From positions 1 through 64,000 of the forward strand of contig JAFEDI010000124.1 in assembly GCA_018241725.1 (NCBI GenBank): a stretch of 64,000 nucleotides of DNA. The letters run 5' to 3'. This DNA comes from Pseudomonadota bacterium (lineage in GTDB: Bacteria; Pseudomonadota; Gammaproteobacteria; Burkholderiales; Rhodocyclaceae). Of the stretch, positions 44,684-53,925 are shown piece after piece. A program made the translations under genes and the position numbers. Within the stretch, counting starts at the first letter, position 1. Each line of letters starts with the position of its first letter. The notes under the pieces were generated by a model that was not told the DNA's origin, did not search any database, and worked only from the letters and a program-made list of their open reading frames with translations.

Positions 44684-46009
44684 TCAACCTTCCTTGCTGC
44701 AGTCCCGCGGCTTGATGCCCTTTTCCTTGGCGTAGGCGGCGGCGGACTCCTCGATCATGCCGCGTACCAGCGGACGGTCGGACTCTACCCAGTCGGAAAT
44801 CACCTTCCACTGGTTGCCATCCCACTGCTGGAACTTCACCACGCCCGGCCCTTCATGGTCGGCACAGCTGATCTTCAACGGCGGCAGGAAACCGGTGGCG
44901 CCGAGGGCCCTCAGGCGCGCTTCGTCGAGATTGAGGTTCTCGAAGCCCCAGCGTACCTGCTCGCCGGTCAGCGCCTTGCCCTTGCCGTACTTCTCCTGGG
45001 CCTTGCGGATCGCCTCGACGGTGATCAGCCCATGCACTACGCCGCGGTTGTAATACACCGAGCCGATGCGGGCCTTGTCCTCCATGTTGCCCTTGCCCTT
45101 GCCATAGACGAATTTCTTGATATCGGCGACCACCGGGTAATTGGCACCCGCGACGTTAAAGCCGGCTGCAGTGAAGCCCTTGGCCGCTGGGCCGGCCGGC
45201 ACGGTGTCTTCCTCTGCCCCGGACCACCACACGCCAACCATCTTTTCGCGCGGGTAGCCGACCTTGGCAGCGGCCTTGAGCGCCGTCGGATTCATCACCC
45301 CCCAGCCCCACAGGATCACGTAGTCGGGTTTGAGCTGACGCAGCTGCAACCACTGGGACTGCTGTTCGTTGCCGGGGTGGGCGACCGCGATCTTGGTCAG
45401 CTCGAAGCCATGCTTTGCGGCCAGCTTATCGAGGATCGCGTGGGATTCCTTGCCGTAGGCGGAGTCGTGGTAGAGCAGGCCGATCTTCTTGCCCTTGAGC
45501 TTGTCCATGCCGCCTTCCTTCGCGCCGATGAAGTTCACGATGGCGGACGCCTGGGACCAATATGTGGTGATCAGCGGAAAGACCCACGGAAAGACCCGCC
45601 CGTCGGCGGCATCGGTGCGCCCATAGCCGATCGTCACCACCGGAATCTTGTCCTGCGCGGCCTTGTCGAGCACCGAATAGGTGATACCGGTGGACACCGG
45701 CTGGAACACCGTATTGCCGGTGCTGCCCTTCTTCTTCAGGCGCTCGTAGCACTCCACGCCGCGGGCGTTGTTGTACTCGGTCTCGCACTCTTCCCAGGTC
45801 AGCCTGACGCCGTTGATGCCGCCGTCGCGCTCGTTGATGAGCTGCATGTAGTCGATCCAGCCGCCGAAGACCCCGGAACCGCCTGCCGCATACGGGCCGA
45901 CCCGGTAGCTCGGCAGGCCGATGAACTGCTCCTCGACGGCCCCTGCGATGGAGGAGGCCAGCAGGCCAGCCAGGGCCGTGCCCAGCAGGGCGGAGTGCTT
46001 CAGTTTCAT
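44684..46009 (-). CDS. ABC transporter substrate-binding protein (HAAT type)
   Basis: The 441-residue periplasmic protein has a signal peptide (MKLKHSALLGTALAGLLAS, cleaved near AGA) and the Peripla_BP_6 fold: YRVGPYAAGGSGVFGGWID, INERDGGINGVRLTWEECE, GYGRTDAADGRVFPW, then KGKKIGLLYHDSAYGKES. Its length and NERDGGING text resemble binding proteins of aromatic/organic-acid transporters rather than leucine-specific ones. Frame is open upstream, but ATG 46009 gives the signal peptide. Confidence 0.92.
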   Translation of the reverse strand: MKLKHSALLGTALAGLLASSIAGAVEEQFIGLPSYRVGPYAAGGSGVFGGWIDYMQLINERDGGINGVRLTWEECETEYNNARGVECYERLKKKGSTGNTVFQPVSTGITYSVLDKAAQDKIPVVTIGYGRTDAADGRVFPWVFPLITTYWSQASAIVNFIGAKEGGMDKLKGKKIGLLYHDSAYGKESHAILDKLAAKHGFELTKIAVAHPGNEQQSQWLQLRQLKPDYVILWGWGVMNPTALKAAAKVGYPREKMVGVWWSGAEEDTVPAGPAAKGFTAAGFNVAGANYPVVADIKKFVYGKGKGNMEDKARIGSVYYNRGVVHGLITVEAIRKAQEKYGKGKALTGEQVRWGFENLNLDEARLRALGATGFLPPLKISCADHEGPGVVKFQQWDGNQWKVISDWVESDRPLVRGMIEESAAAYAKEKGIKPRDCSKEG

Positions 46010-46047
46010 GGTGTGTCTCCTCTTATGGGTATGGGTGCAGCGACCGC

Positions 46048-47115
46048 TCAGTGCGGGAAGGGCCACAGGCGCAGTTTTTCCTTGGCGATCTGCCACAGGC
46101 GCGCCAGGCCGTGGGGCTCGACGATCAGGAAGAAGATGATCAGCCCACCGAAGATGATGAGCTGCAGGTTCGACGCGAAACCCGCCCCGAGCGCATCGCC
46201 AAACAGAGCCGGCACGAGGTTGTCGAGCAGGATCGGTAGCAGCACGATGAAGGCCGCGCCGAGGAAGGCGCCGAGGATGGAGCCGACGCCGCCGATGATG
46301 ATCATGAACAGGATCTTGAAGGACAGGTCGAGGTTGAAGCCCTCCGGCTCCACCGTACCGATATAGGTGTAGGCGTACAACGCGCCGGCCACGCCGCAGT
46401 AGAAGGAACTCACCGCGAAGGCCAGCAGCTTGGTGCGCATCAGGCGGAAACCGATCACCTGGGCCGCCACGTCCATGTCGCGCACCGCCATCCAGGCCCG
46501 CCCGGTGGCCGAGCGCACCAGGTTCTTGGCGGCCAGCGCCAGCACCGCGACGACCAGGAAGGTCAGCACGTACTTGGCCTCCGGCGACACGAATGCATAG
46601 CCGAGGATGCTCACCTCCTGGGCCGTCACCACCCCTGACGAGGAATGGTTGGAGAACCACGGAAACTTGACCAGCACCCACACGATGAAGAACTGGGCCG
46701 CCAGCGTCGCCACCGCCAGGTAGAAGCCCTTGATGCGCAGGCTCGGCAGGCCGAACAGCACGCCCACCAACGCCGCCGCCAGTCCGGCCAAAGCCAGCGC
46801 CAACAGGAAAGGCATGCCGTCCACGCGCAGGATGAAGTTGTAGGCGGCAAAGGCTCCCACCGCCATGAAGGCCGCCGAGCCGAGGGACAACTGGCCCGCG
46901 TAGCCGGTCAGGATGTTGAGGCCGATGGCCGCCAGCGAGAAGATCAGCACCGGCGTGAGGATCGCCTTCAGCCAGTATTCGTTGGCCAGCAGCGGCACCG
47001 CCACGCCGAACACCAGCATCAGCAGAGTAAAGCCGACCCGGTCCTGGCGGATCGGAAAGATCCGCCCATCCTCGGCGTAACTACTCTTGAACTGGCCGGC
47101 CTCACGGTAAAGCAT
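46048..47115 (-). CDS. ABC transporter permease (LivM-like)
   Basis: The 355-residue protein has about ten membrane segments and the LivM signature (GYAGQLSLGSAAFMAVGAF and the cytoplasmic coupling loop SATGRAWMAVRDMDVAAQ). ATG 47115 sits 7 nt behind GGGAG. The gene begins within 30 nt of the LivH-like stop. It forms the import channel with the LivH-like protein. Confidence 0.93.
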   Translation of the reverse strand: MLYREAGQFKSSYAEDGRIFPIRQDRVGFTLLMLVFGVAVPLLANEYWLKAILTPVLIFSLAAIGLNILTGYAGQLSLGSAAFMAVGAFAAYNFILRVDGMPFLLALALAGLAAALVGVLFGLPSLRIKGFYLAVATLAAQFFIVWVLVKFPWFSNHSSSGVVTAQEVSILGYAFVSPEAKYVLTFLVVAVLALAAKNLVRSATGRAWMAVRDMDVAAQVIGFRLMRTKLLAFAVSSFYCGVAGALYAYTYIGTVEPEGFNLDLSFKILFMIIIGGVGSILGAFLGAAFIVLLPILLDNLVPALFGDALGAGFASNLQLIIFGGLIIFFLIVEPHGLARLWQIAKEKLRLWPFPH

Positions 47116-47144
47116 GCATGCGCTCCCTGTTACTTGCCATTCGC

Positions 47145-48071
47145 TCACACCCGGTCGATGTGCCGTTCGCCGAACAGGCCCTCAGGCCTCACCAGCAGGA
47201 AGGCCAGCGCCAGCATGTAGGGAAACCAGCCCTCGATGCCGCCACCGACCAGCGGCCCGACATACACCTCGGCGAGCTTCTCGGAAGCCCCGATGATCAG
47301 CCCGCCGACGATGGCGCCGGGCACCGACGTGAAGCCGCCAAGGATCAGCACCGGCAGCGCCTTCAGCGCGGTGAAGGTGAGCGCGAACTGCACGCCGTTG
47401 CGGGCCCCCCAGATCATCCCGGCCACCAACGCCACGAAGCCGGCCACCGCCCACACCACGCGCCAGATCGTCTGCAGCGGAATGCCGATGGACAGCGCGG
47501 CCTGGTGATCGTCGGCCACCGCCCGCAGCGCCCGGCCGACCTTGGTGTACTGGAACAGCGCCGCCAGCAGGGCCACCAGCGACGCCGCCACGCCGGCGGC
47601 GAAGAGGTCGAACTTCGACACGCCGATCCCGTAGTCGTCCATCAGCCAGCCGATCGGCTCATCCATGATGCCCAGCTCGAGGCCGCGCACGTTGGCGCCC
47701 CAGGTCATCTGCGCCAGCCCCTCCACCACGTAGGTGAGCCCGATGGTGGCCATGAAAAGCGTGATCGGCGGCTGGTTGACCAGCGGTCGCAGCACGATGC
47801 GCTCGGTGGCGATGCCAAGCACCACCATCGTCGCGAAGGCCAGCAGGAAGGACAGCCAGAACACCGCCGCGCTACCCGCCTCCATGCCGAAACGGGCCGG
47901 CAGCACTTCCTGGAAGCCGACGAAACTCAGCGCGGCGAAAAACACCATCGCGCCCTGGGCGAAGTTGAAGACCCCCGAGGCCTTGTAGATCAGCACGAAG
48001 CCGAGGGCCACCAGCGCATACATCACGCCGGACAGCAGGCCGCCGATCAGCACCTCGATGAAGAACTGCAT
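47145..48071 (-). CDS. ABC transporter permease (LivH-like)
   Basis: The 308-residue permease has about eight membrane segments and the LivH motifs GVMYALVALGFVLIYKASGV, FNFAQGAM, and coupling loop TKVGRALRAVADDHQAAL. GGAG precedes the ATG. It is placed between LivG-like and LivM-like genes in the usual order. Confidence 0.94.
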   Translation of the reverse strand: MQFFIEVLIGGLLSGVMYALVALGFVLIYKASGVFNFAQGAMVFFAALSFVGFQEVLPARFGMEAGSAAVFWLSFLLAFATMVVLGIATERIVLRPLVNQPPITLFMATIGLTYVVEGLAQMTWGANVRGLELGIMDEPIGWLMDDYGIGVSKFDLFAAGVAASLVALLAALFQYTKVGRALRAVADDHQAALSIGIPLQTIWRVVWAVAGFVALVAGMIWGARNGVQFALTFTALKALPVLILGGFTSVPGAIVGGLIIGASEKLAEVYVGPLVGGGIEGWFPYMLALAFLLVRPEGLFGERHIDRV

Positions 48072-48114
48072 GTCCGCTCCTCCTTCCCTCCGTCAGCCGG
48101 GACGCACGGATGCC

Positions 48115-48897
48115 TCAATGGGCGCCGCCGAGATAGGCCCGGATCACGTCCGGATCGTTCTTGACCTCATCCGGCAGGCCATCGCCGATCTTGCGGCCGT
48201 AGTCGAGCACCACCACCCGGTCGGAGATGTCCATCACCACGCCCATATCGTGCTCGATCAGCACGATGGTGGTGCCGTAGTGGTCGTTCACGTCGAGGAT
48301 GAAGCGGCACATGTCCTGTTTCTCCTCCACGTTCATGCCGGCCATCGGCTCGTCCAGCAGCAGGATGTGCGGCTCGGCGGCCAGCGCGCGGGCCAGCTCG
48401 ACGCGCTTCTGCAGGCCGTAGGGCAGGCGGCCGACCGGCGTCTTGCGGATGGACTGGATTTCCAGGAACTCGATGATCTCCTCGACCTTCAGGCGATGCG
48501 CAACCTCTTCCCGCTGGGCGGCGCCCCAGTAGAGGGCATGCTGCAGGAAGTTGCAGCGCATCTTCAGGGCCCGCCCGGTCATGATGTTGTCGAGCACCGT
48601 CATGCCCCTGAACAGCGCGATGTTCTGAAAGGTGCGGGCAATACCCTGCTCCGCTGCGTGGTGGGGCTCCATCCGGCGGCGCAGCTGGCCGCGGAAATGG
48701 ATCTGCCCCTCCTGCGGGTGATACACCCCGTTGATCACGTTGAGCATGGAGCTCTTGCCGGCGCCGTTGGGGCCGATGATCGAGCGGATCTCGTGTTCGC
48801 GCACGTCGAAGCTGATGTCGGTGAGCGCCTTCACGCCGCCGAAACGCAGGGAAATGTTGCGCAGGTCGACGATCACGTCGCCGCTTTGCCGGGCCAT
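48115..48897 (-). CDS. ABC transporter ATPase (LivG-like)
   Basis: The 260-residue ATPase has Walker A GPNGAGKSS, a degenerate signature PYGLQKRVELARALA, Walker B ILLLDEPMAG and an H-loop (LIEHDMGVVMDIS). The extra LivG element (NVINGVYHPQEGQIHF) is present. It works with LivF-like in the HAAT transporter. It starts 15 nt after the acyl-CoA synthetase stop. Confidence 0.93.
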   Translation of the reverse strand: MARQSGDVIVDLRNISLRFGGVKALTDISFDVREHEIRSIIGPNGAGKSSMLNVINGVYHPQEGQIHFRGQLRRRMEPHHAAEQGIARTFQNIALFRGMTVLDNIMTGRALKMRCNFLQHALYWGAAQREEVAHRLKVEEIIEFLEIQSIRKTPVGRLPYGLQKRVELARALAAEPHILLLDEPMAGMNVEEKQDMCRFILDVNDHYGTTIVLIEHDMGVVMDISDRVVVLDYGRKIGDGLPDEVKNDPDVIRAYLGGAH

Positions 48898-48912
48898 GGC
48901 GTCTCCTCCGGC

Positions 48913-50886
48913 TCAGGCGGCCTTCCGCGCCTGCGGCGGGAAGGTCTGCGCGTCCTCGATGCGCAGCTCGGCGGCCACCATGTTGCTGCGCCCGTCCTCG
49001 TAGCTAACCTGGGTCTCGATGTACTGGCTGGTCTTGCCCGCATACAGCGCATCGACCAGCACCGCGTACTTCTCGGCGATGAAGTTGCGGCGCACCTTGC
49101 GGGTCCGCGTCAACTCGCCGTCGTCGGCATCGAGCTCCTTGTGCAGGATCAGAAAGCGGCGGACCTGAGCGTCGCCCATCGCCGCATCGCCGGCCAGATC
49201 GACATTGACCTGTTCGACGCAGTCCTTCACCAACTCATACACCGCCGCCTGGCCGGCCAGGTCGGTGTAGCCGGCGTAGGCCAGCCCGCGGCGCTCGGCC
49301 CAGTTGCCGACCGCCTCCAGGTCGATGTTGATGAAGGCGGTGACATGCTCACGCCCATTGCCGAAGCACACCGCCTCCTTCACGTAGGGGAAGAACTTCA
49401 GCTTGTTCTCGATGTAGTTGGGGGCGAACATGCCGCCGCCGTTCAGGCGCCCCACGTCCTTGGCCCGATCGATGATCTTCAGGTGGCCGTCGGAATCGAA
49501 GACGCCCGCATCACCGGTCATGAAATAGCCCTCGGCATTGATCGCCTCGGCGGTAGCCTCCGGGCGCTTGTAATAGGCTTTCAGCAGCATCGGCCCACGC
49601 ACCAGGATCTCCCCGTTGTCGGCCAGCTTCACCTCCACCTGGGGCGCCGGCGTACCCACCGAGTCGAACTTGATGTTCCCGTCCGGCTGCAGGCACACGT
49701 AGGCGCAGGTCTCGGTCTGACCGTAGAGCTGCTTGAGGTTGATGCCGATGGAGCGGTAGAAGCGGAACAGGTCCGGCCCGATCGCCGCACCGGCGGTGTA
49801 GGCGACGCGGATGCGGCTGAGGCCCAGCACGTTCTTCAGCGGCCCGTAGATCAGCAGCTTGCCCAGCGCATAGCGCAGCCGGTCGGTCGCAGACACCGGC
49901 TTGCCGTCGAGGATGTCCGCGCCGCAGCGCCGCGCCACGTCCATGAAATAGCCGAACAGCGCGCGCTTCGGGCGGCTGGCGTCCTCCATGCGGATCATCA
50001 CCTGGGTCAGCAGGTTCTCGAAGACCCGTGGCGGCGCGAAGTAATAGGTCGGCCCGATCTCGCGCAGGTCGTTCATCACCGTCTCGGCGGATTCCGGGCA
50101 GTTGATCGTGAAGCCGGCTACCAGCGCCTGGGCGTAGGAGAACAGGTGGTCGCCGACCCAGGCCATCGGCAGGTAGGACAGGATGTCTTCGGTCTCGCCG
50201 AGACTGTCGAAGGCGCAACCGCCCTGTGCCGCGGCGATGAAGGCCGCGTGGCTCTGGCACACCCCCTTCGGCTGACCGGTGGTGCCCGAGGTATAGAGCA
50301 TTACCGCGATGTCCTCAGGGCTACCCTTGTCGAGCTCCTTGTCGAGGAAGTCCGGGTGGTACTCGTCGTGGATGCGCCCCATCTCCAGCACCTCGTCCAT
50401 GCCGTGCAGGAAGGGCTGGCTGTAATGGCGCAGGCCGCGCGGATCGTCATAGATGACGCGTTCGAGATTGGGCAGATCAGCTTCTATCTCGAGCAGCTTG
50501 TCCACCTGCTCCTGGTCCTCGACGCTGGCAAAGCGGATGTCCGCGTCCAGCATCACATAGGCCATCTCCTGAGCCACCGCATCCTGATACATCATCACCG
50601 GGATGCCGCCCAGGCACTGGCAGGCCGCCACCGACCAGTACAGGCGCGGCCGGTTGTCCCCCACCACGGCCAGGCGGTCGCCGCGCTTGAAGCCCAGCTC
50701 CGCCAGGCCGCTGGCCAGCGCACGCACCCGAGCGGCGACATCCGCCCACGTGTAGGTCTGCCAGATCCCGTATTCCTTCTCGCGCATCGCCGGCCGCTGC
50801 GGCCGCTGGCGGGCATGCTCCATCAGCAGGCGCGGAAAGGTATCCAGGCTGGCGACGTCCACAGCAACCGCTCGGGTCGTGGCCAT
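48913..50886 (-). CDS. Long-chain-type acyl-CoA synthetase (AMP-binding)
   Basis: The 657-residue adenylate-forming enzyme has the AMP-binding motif YTSGTTGQPKGV (about residue 205), the substrate-pocket block QLYGQTETCAYVC, and the C-terminal hinge FMTGDAGVFDSDGHLKIIDRAKD. It belongs to the FACS/FadD15-like group. It is first in the eight-gene minus-strand run with the ABC transporter, so it probably activates an acid imported by that transporter; aromatic, phenylalkanoic or fatty acid are all possible. GGAGG lies ahead of the ATG. Confidence 0.92.
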   Translation of the reverse strand: MATTRAVAVDVASLDTFPRLLMEHARQRPQRPAMREKEYGIWQTYTWADVAARVRALASGLAELGFKRGDRLAVVGDNRPRLYWSVAACQCLGGIPVMMYQDAVAQEMAYVMLDADIRFASVEDQEQVDKLLEIEADLPNLERVIYDDPRGLRHYSQPFLHGMDEVLEMGRIHDEYHPDFLDKELDKGSPEDIAVMLYTSGTTGQPKGVCQSHAAFIAAAQGGCAFDSLGETEDILSYLPMAWVGDHLFSYAQALVAGFTINCPESAETVMNDLREIGPTYYFAPPRVFENLLTQVMIRMEDASRPKRALFGYFMDVARRCGADILDGKPVSATDRLRYALGKLLIYGPLKNVLGLSRIRVAYTAGAAIGPDLFRFYRSIGINLKQLYGQTETCAYVCLQPDGNIKFDSVGTPAPQVEVKLADNGEILVRGPMLLKAYYKRPEATAEAINAEGYFMTGDAGVFDSDGHLKIIDRAKDVGRLNGGGMFAPNYIENKLKFFPYVKEAVCFGNGREHVTAFINIDLEAVGNWAERRGLAYAGYTDLAGQAAVYELVKDCVEQVNVDLAGDAAMGDAQVRRFLILHKELDADDGELTRTRKVRRNFIAEKYAVLVDALYAGKTSQYIETQVSYEDGRSNMVAAELRIEDAQTFPPQARKAA

Positions 50887-51064
50887 GCCCCCTCCTCCGG
50901 TTTGTCTCGATGTCGTCCCCCGCCGCTTCTACCGCGTCGCCCAAGGGCTCCGCCGGTGGCAGCGAGTGGTCGTTTAGTCCCGGAGGCAGTCTGGCAAAGC
51001 AAGTTTGCGCAACTGTTTTTCAAATGTACGGAATTGTGCCGGCGCCCGCGGGAGGCGCGCCGGG

Positions 51065-52693
51065 TCAAGCCAGGACGGGGAGCCCCGTGGCCTCGGGCGC
51101 GATGACATACCGACCGCGCCCCTGCTCCTTGGCCATGTACATGGCCTGGTCGGCCGCCAGCAGCATGGCCTCGGGTGTGCTCGCCCCGCCGCTGATGGCG
51201 ATGCCGACGGACACGCCGAGCCGGCACGGGCCGCCCTTGATGGTCAGCGGCAAGGACAGGGCCTCGATGCAACGTGTAGCCAGCGCCGCGGCCCCGACCT
51301 CGGCGTCCTCTCCCAGGTCAGCGGCGAGCATCACGAACTCATCTCCGCCGACGCGGGCCAGCGTATCGCTCTGACGCAGCACTGCCGACAGGCGCTGGGC
51401 CACCTCCACCAGCGCAAGGTCACCGGCTTCGTGCCCAAGCCTGTCGTTGATCGGCTTGAAGCCGTCCAGATCAAGGAACAGCGCCGCCACCTGCGTACCG
51501 TGGCGGCTGGCGCGGGCGAGAGCCTGGCGCATGCGGTCGTCGAGCAACATGCGGTTGGGCAGCCCGGTCAGGCCATCATGGTGGGCCATGCGGCGTAGTT
51601 CGGCCTGGCTGCCAGCCAGCTTGTCGAGCAGGCGGTTGAAGGCCTTGGTGAGATGGCCTACCTCGTCGTCCCGCACTACCGGCAAAGGCTTGAGCGGGAT
51701 CTCATCCTGGGTCATACGCTCGGCCAAGTGCGCAGCCCGATACAGCGGACGCAGCGTGACCCGCATAAACAGGCCGGCGGCCAGCAGCACGATAGCCATC
51801 GCAGCGACGCTGTAACGAACCACGTTGTCCTTGATCCGGCGGATCGGTGCAAAGGCCTCGGCCGTCGGCAGGCGAGCCACGACGAACCAGCCGGTACTCG
51901 GCACGCTGGCCATCGCCGACAGCTCCTCGACCCCCTTGGCATTCATCGTCACACCGCTGCCGCGAAAACCGGCCATCGCCCGATCATGCAGCAGATTGAC
52001 GCCGGGCGAGGGCGTTGGCTTGAGCAGCAGGTCCGGATCGCTGGCAGCGACGAACAGCTTGTCGGCCGGGGAGATCAGCAGGAAGCCGCCGGTTTCGCCG
52101 ATCCGCCCCTGGTTGATGCGATCGAGGAAGTCCGGCGCTGTCAGCGCGGTGACCCCCACCAGCACCGCCTGGACCCGGCCACGCCCATCCTTCAGCGGCA
52201 CCCCGACTGGCAGCACCGGTTGCTTGGTGAAGGTGCCGAACAGTGGAGCACCGACGCCGGCCTCGCCATGCACGGCCCGCAGGAAACCCGGATTGCCGGC
52301 CGTCGAAGCGCCGCGCCGGCCGGATACCCTCGGGAAATCGACGATTACATGGCCATCGGTGGCAATCACCAGCAGCCCCAGGTTGAACAACGGATTCAAT
52401 CGATGCCGCTCCGCCAGCCAGGCCTCCAGCCGGGACGGCTGACCGAGCTGATCCAGCGGAAAGGTGGCCGCCAGCTGCTCGATGAAGCGGCGCCGCTCGC
52501 GGATCTTGTAATCGACCTCCCGCGCCACCTCGTCGGCCAGCGCCATCTGCTGGGCCGAGACCAGCTGGGTCAGGTCTTCGCGCAGGTAGCGGGTCTGCAT
52601 CACGTAGCGTGCGACGCCACCACCAACGACCAACAGCATGCCGAACAGCACCAGGCGGGTGACGAGACTGTTGGAGATGCGCTTTAGAGCCAT
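51065..52693 (-). CDS. Membrane diguanylate cyclase with Cache sensor
   Basis: The 542-residue protein has TM1 (about 8-28), a large extracytoplasmic Cache-type sensor, TM2 (about 288-308), HAMP and a GGDEF domain. The catalytic motif is intact (RVGGDEFVML) and an I-site RxxD (RQSD) lies exactly five residues before it, so product inhibition is expected. It makes c-di-GMP in response to an external ligand. No EAL domain. It is a stand-alone gene. Confidence 0.93.
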   Translation of the reverse strand: MALKRISNSLVTRLVLFGMLLVVGGGVARYVMQTRYLREDLTQLVSAQQMALADEVAREVDYKIRERRRFIEQLAATFPLDQLGQPSRLEAWLAERHRLNPLFNLGLLVIATDGHVIVDFPRVSGRRGASTAGNPGFLRAVHGEAGVGAPLFGTFTKQPVLPVGVPLKDGRGRVQAVLVGVTALTAPDFLDRINQGRIGETGGFLLISPADKLFVAASDPDLLLKPTPSPGVNLLHDRAMAGFRGSGVTMNAKGVEELSAMASVPSTGWFVVARLPTAEAFAPIRRIKDNVVRYSVAAMAIVLLAAGLFMRVTLRPLYRAAHLAERMTQDEIPLKPLPVVRDDEVGHLTKAFNRLLDKLAGSQAELRRMAHHDGLTGLPNRMLLDDRMRQALARASRHGTQVAALFLDLDGFKPINDRLGHEAGDLALVEVAQRLSAVLRQSDTLARVGGDEFVMLAADLGEDAEVGAAALATRCIEALSLPLTIKGGPCRLGVSVGIAISGGASTPEAMLLAADQAMYMAKEQGRGRYVIAPEATGLPVLA

Positions 52694-52772
52694 CGGGCTA
52701 TGGTAGCCGAAGGCGATGACAGATCCCCCTGACGAAAGTCATCCTTTCACGGATAAAACCGTAGTCACCGGG

Positions 52773-53669
52773 CTAGTCGGCGTGCTCGGCCCAGCGCTCG
52801 GAGCGCAAGGCCCGGGCCACAGCCGTCGCCCGGGCTTCCAGCAGGGCATCGGCGGCGGCGGTGGGGTCCTCTTCATGCTCGGCCAGGACAGCCGCCTCGT
52901 CGAGAACCTTGCAGGCATCCAGCGCCGCCGCCAGCATCGCGGCCTTCGGATAAGGACGCGTCGCCCGTCCGGGATAGGCCCGGAAATCGCAGGTGCACAG
53001 CAGCATCAACCATTCGAAGCGCTGCGGCTGGCCGAAGGCATCGACGCGCTCGAGCATGGCCGCGATGGAGCCGGCCCGCATCTCCGCAGCGCGATGCACG
53101 CGCTCCACCTCCAGCAGCGCCAGTACGGCCAGATCCTGGAATTCGGCCGGCACGCTGAAGCGTCTGGCAATCGCTTCGATGCGCGGCCGGCCACGCTCCA
53201 TGTGGCGGTAATGGGCCGGCAGGTGCTCCGGCGGCGAATCGGATTTGCCGACGTTGTAGAGCAGTGCGGCGAAGCGCACCGCCAGCGGCGCCTGGCGCCG
53301 CGCAGCCTCGTCCACCACGCGGAACTGGTGCTCGCCGATATCCACGGTCGGCGGGTCATCGGCACTCTGGGGCATGCCGAACAGGGCATCCAGCTCCGGC
53401 AGCAATACCTGCAGCGCCCGGCACTCCTTCAGCACCCACAGCATCCGCGACGGCGCGTCGCTCATCAGTCCACTCGCCAGTTCGACCCAGGCCAGCGCGG
53501 GATCGAGGTCGGCAAGCAGCCCCTCGGCGACCTGGCGGCGCATCAGGGCCACCGTCTCCCGGTCCACCTCGCCGTCCTGGCTGGCCGCCGCCGCCGCGAT
53601 GCGCAGCAGATTGACAGCCGGACTCACCAGCAGGGGCGCGATGGGGCTACGGGGCAGTTGAAAGCTCAT
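52773..53669 (-). CDS. CCA-enzyme HD-domain-like protein without nucleotidyltransferase
   Basis: The 298-residue protein aligns by eye with the C-terminal HD half of multifunctional CCA-adding enzymes: KECRALQVLLPELDALFG, DIGEHQFRVVDEAARRQAP, LAVRFAALLYNVGK, and the tail with RPYPKAAMLAAALDACK. The nucleotidyltransferase half is absent. The catalytic HD pair of the family (LxHDLGK) is replaced by YNVGK, so phosphohydrolase activity is probably lost. It may be a binding or regulatory paralogue. ATG 53669 gives the clean start. Confidence 0.72.
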   Translation of the reverse strand: MSFQLPRSPIAPLLVSPAVNLLRIAAAAASQDGEVDRETVALMRRQVAEGLLADLDPALAWVELASGLMSDAPSRMLWVLKECRALQVLLPELDALFGMPQSADDPPTVDIGEHQFRVVDEAARRQAPLAVRFAALLYNVGKSDSPPEHLPAHYRHMERGRPRIEAIARRFSVPAEFQDLAVLALLEVERVHRAAEMRAGSIAAMLERVDAFGQPQRFEWLMLLCTCDFRAYPGRATRPYPKAAMLAAALDACKVLDEAAVLAEHEEDPTAAADALLEARATAVARALRSERWAEHAD

Positions 53670-53925
53670 GGACGGTCTCACGAGGAATGACGGGTTTGCG
53701 ACAGATGCCGGACGAATGTGTCGTGGGCACGCCAAAAAACCCATCACGACAGGATCATGCGGGTGTTTGGAAAGACTTGCGGGAGCTTGAAGCAAGAAGA
53801 GGACCCAATGGCCCGGGAACGAGGCGGCCGCTTTGCCCGGCGGCACAGGCGAACACCACCCCGCAGCACAAAGGTCGCGTCGCAAACATGCAGATGGTTA
53901 TTCGCTACCGATGGGACTGAGCTGC

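Noticed and set aside
48058-51105. A 1015-codon open frame antisense to the acyl-CoA synthetase and LivG-like genes
   Set aside because: It spans two well-supported genes on the other strand and shows only biased His/Val/Asp-rich composition.
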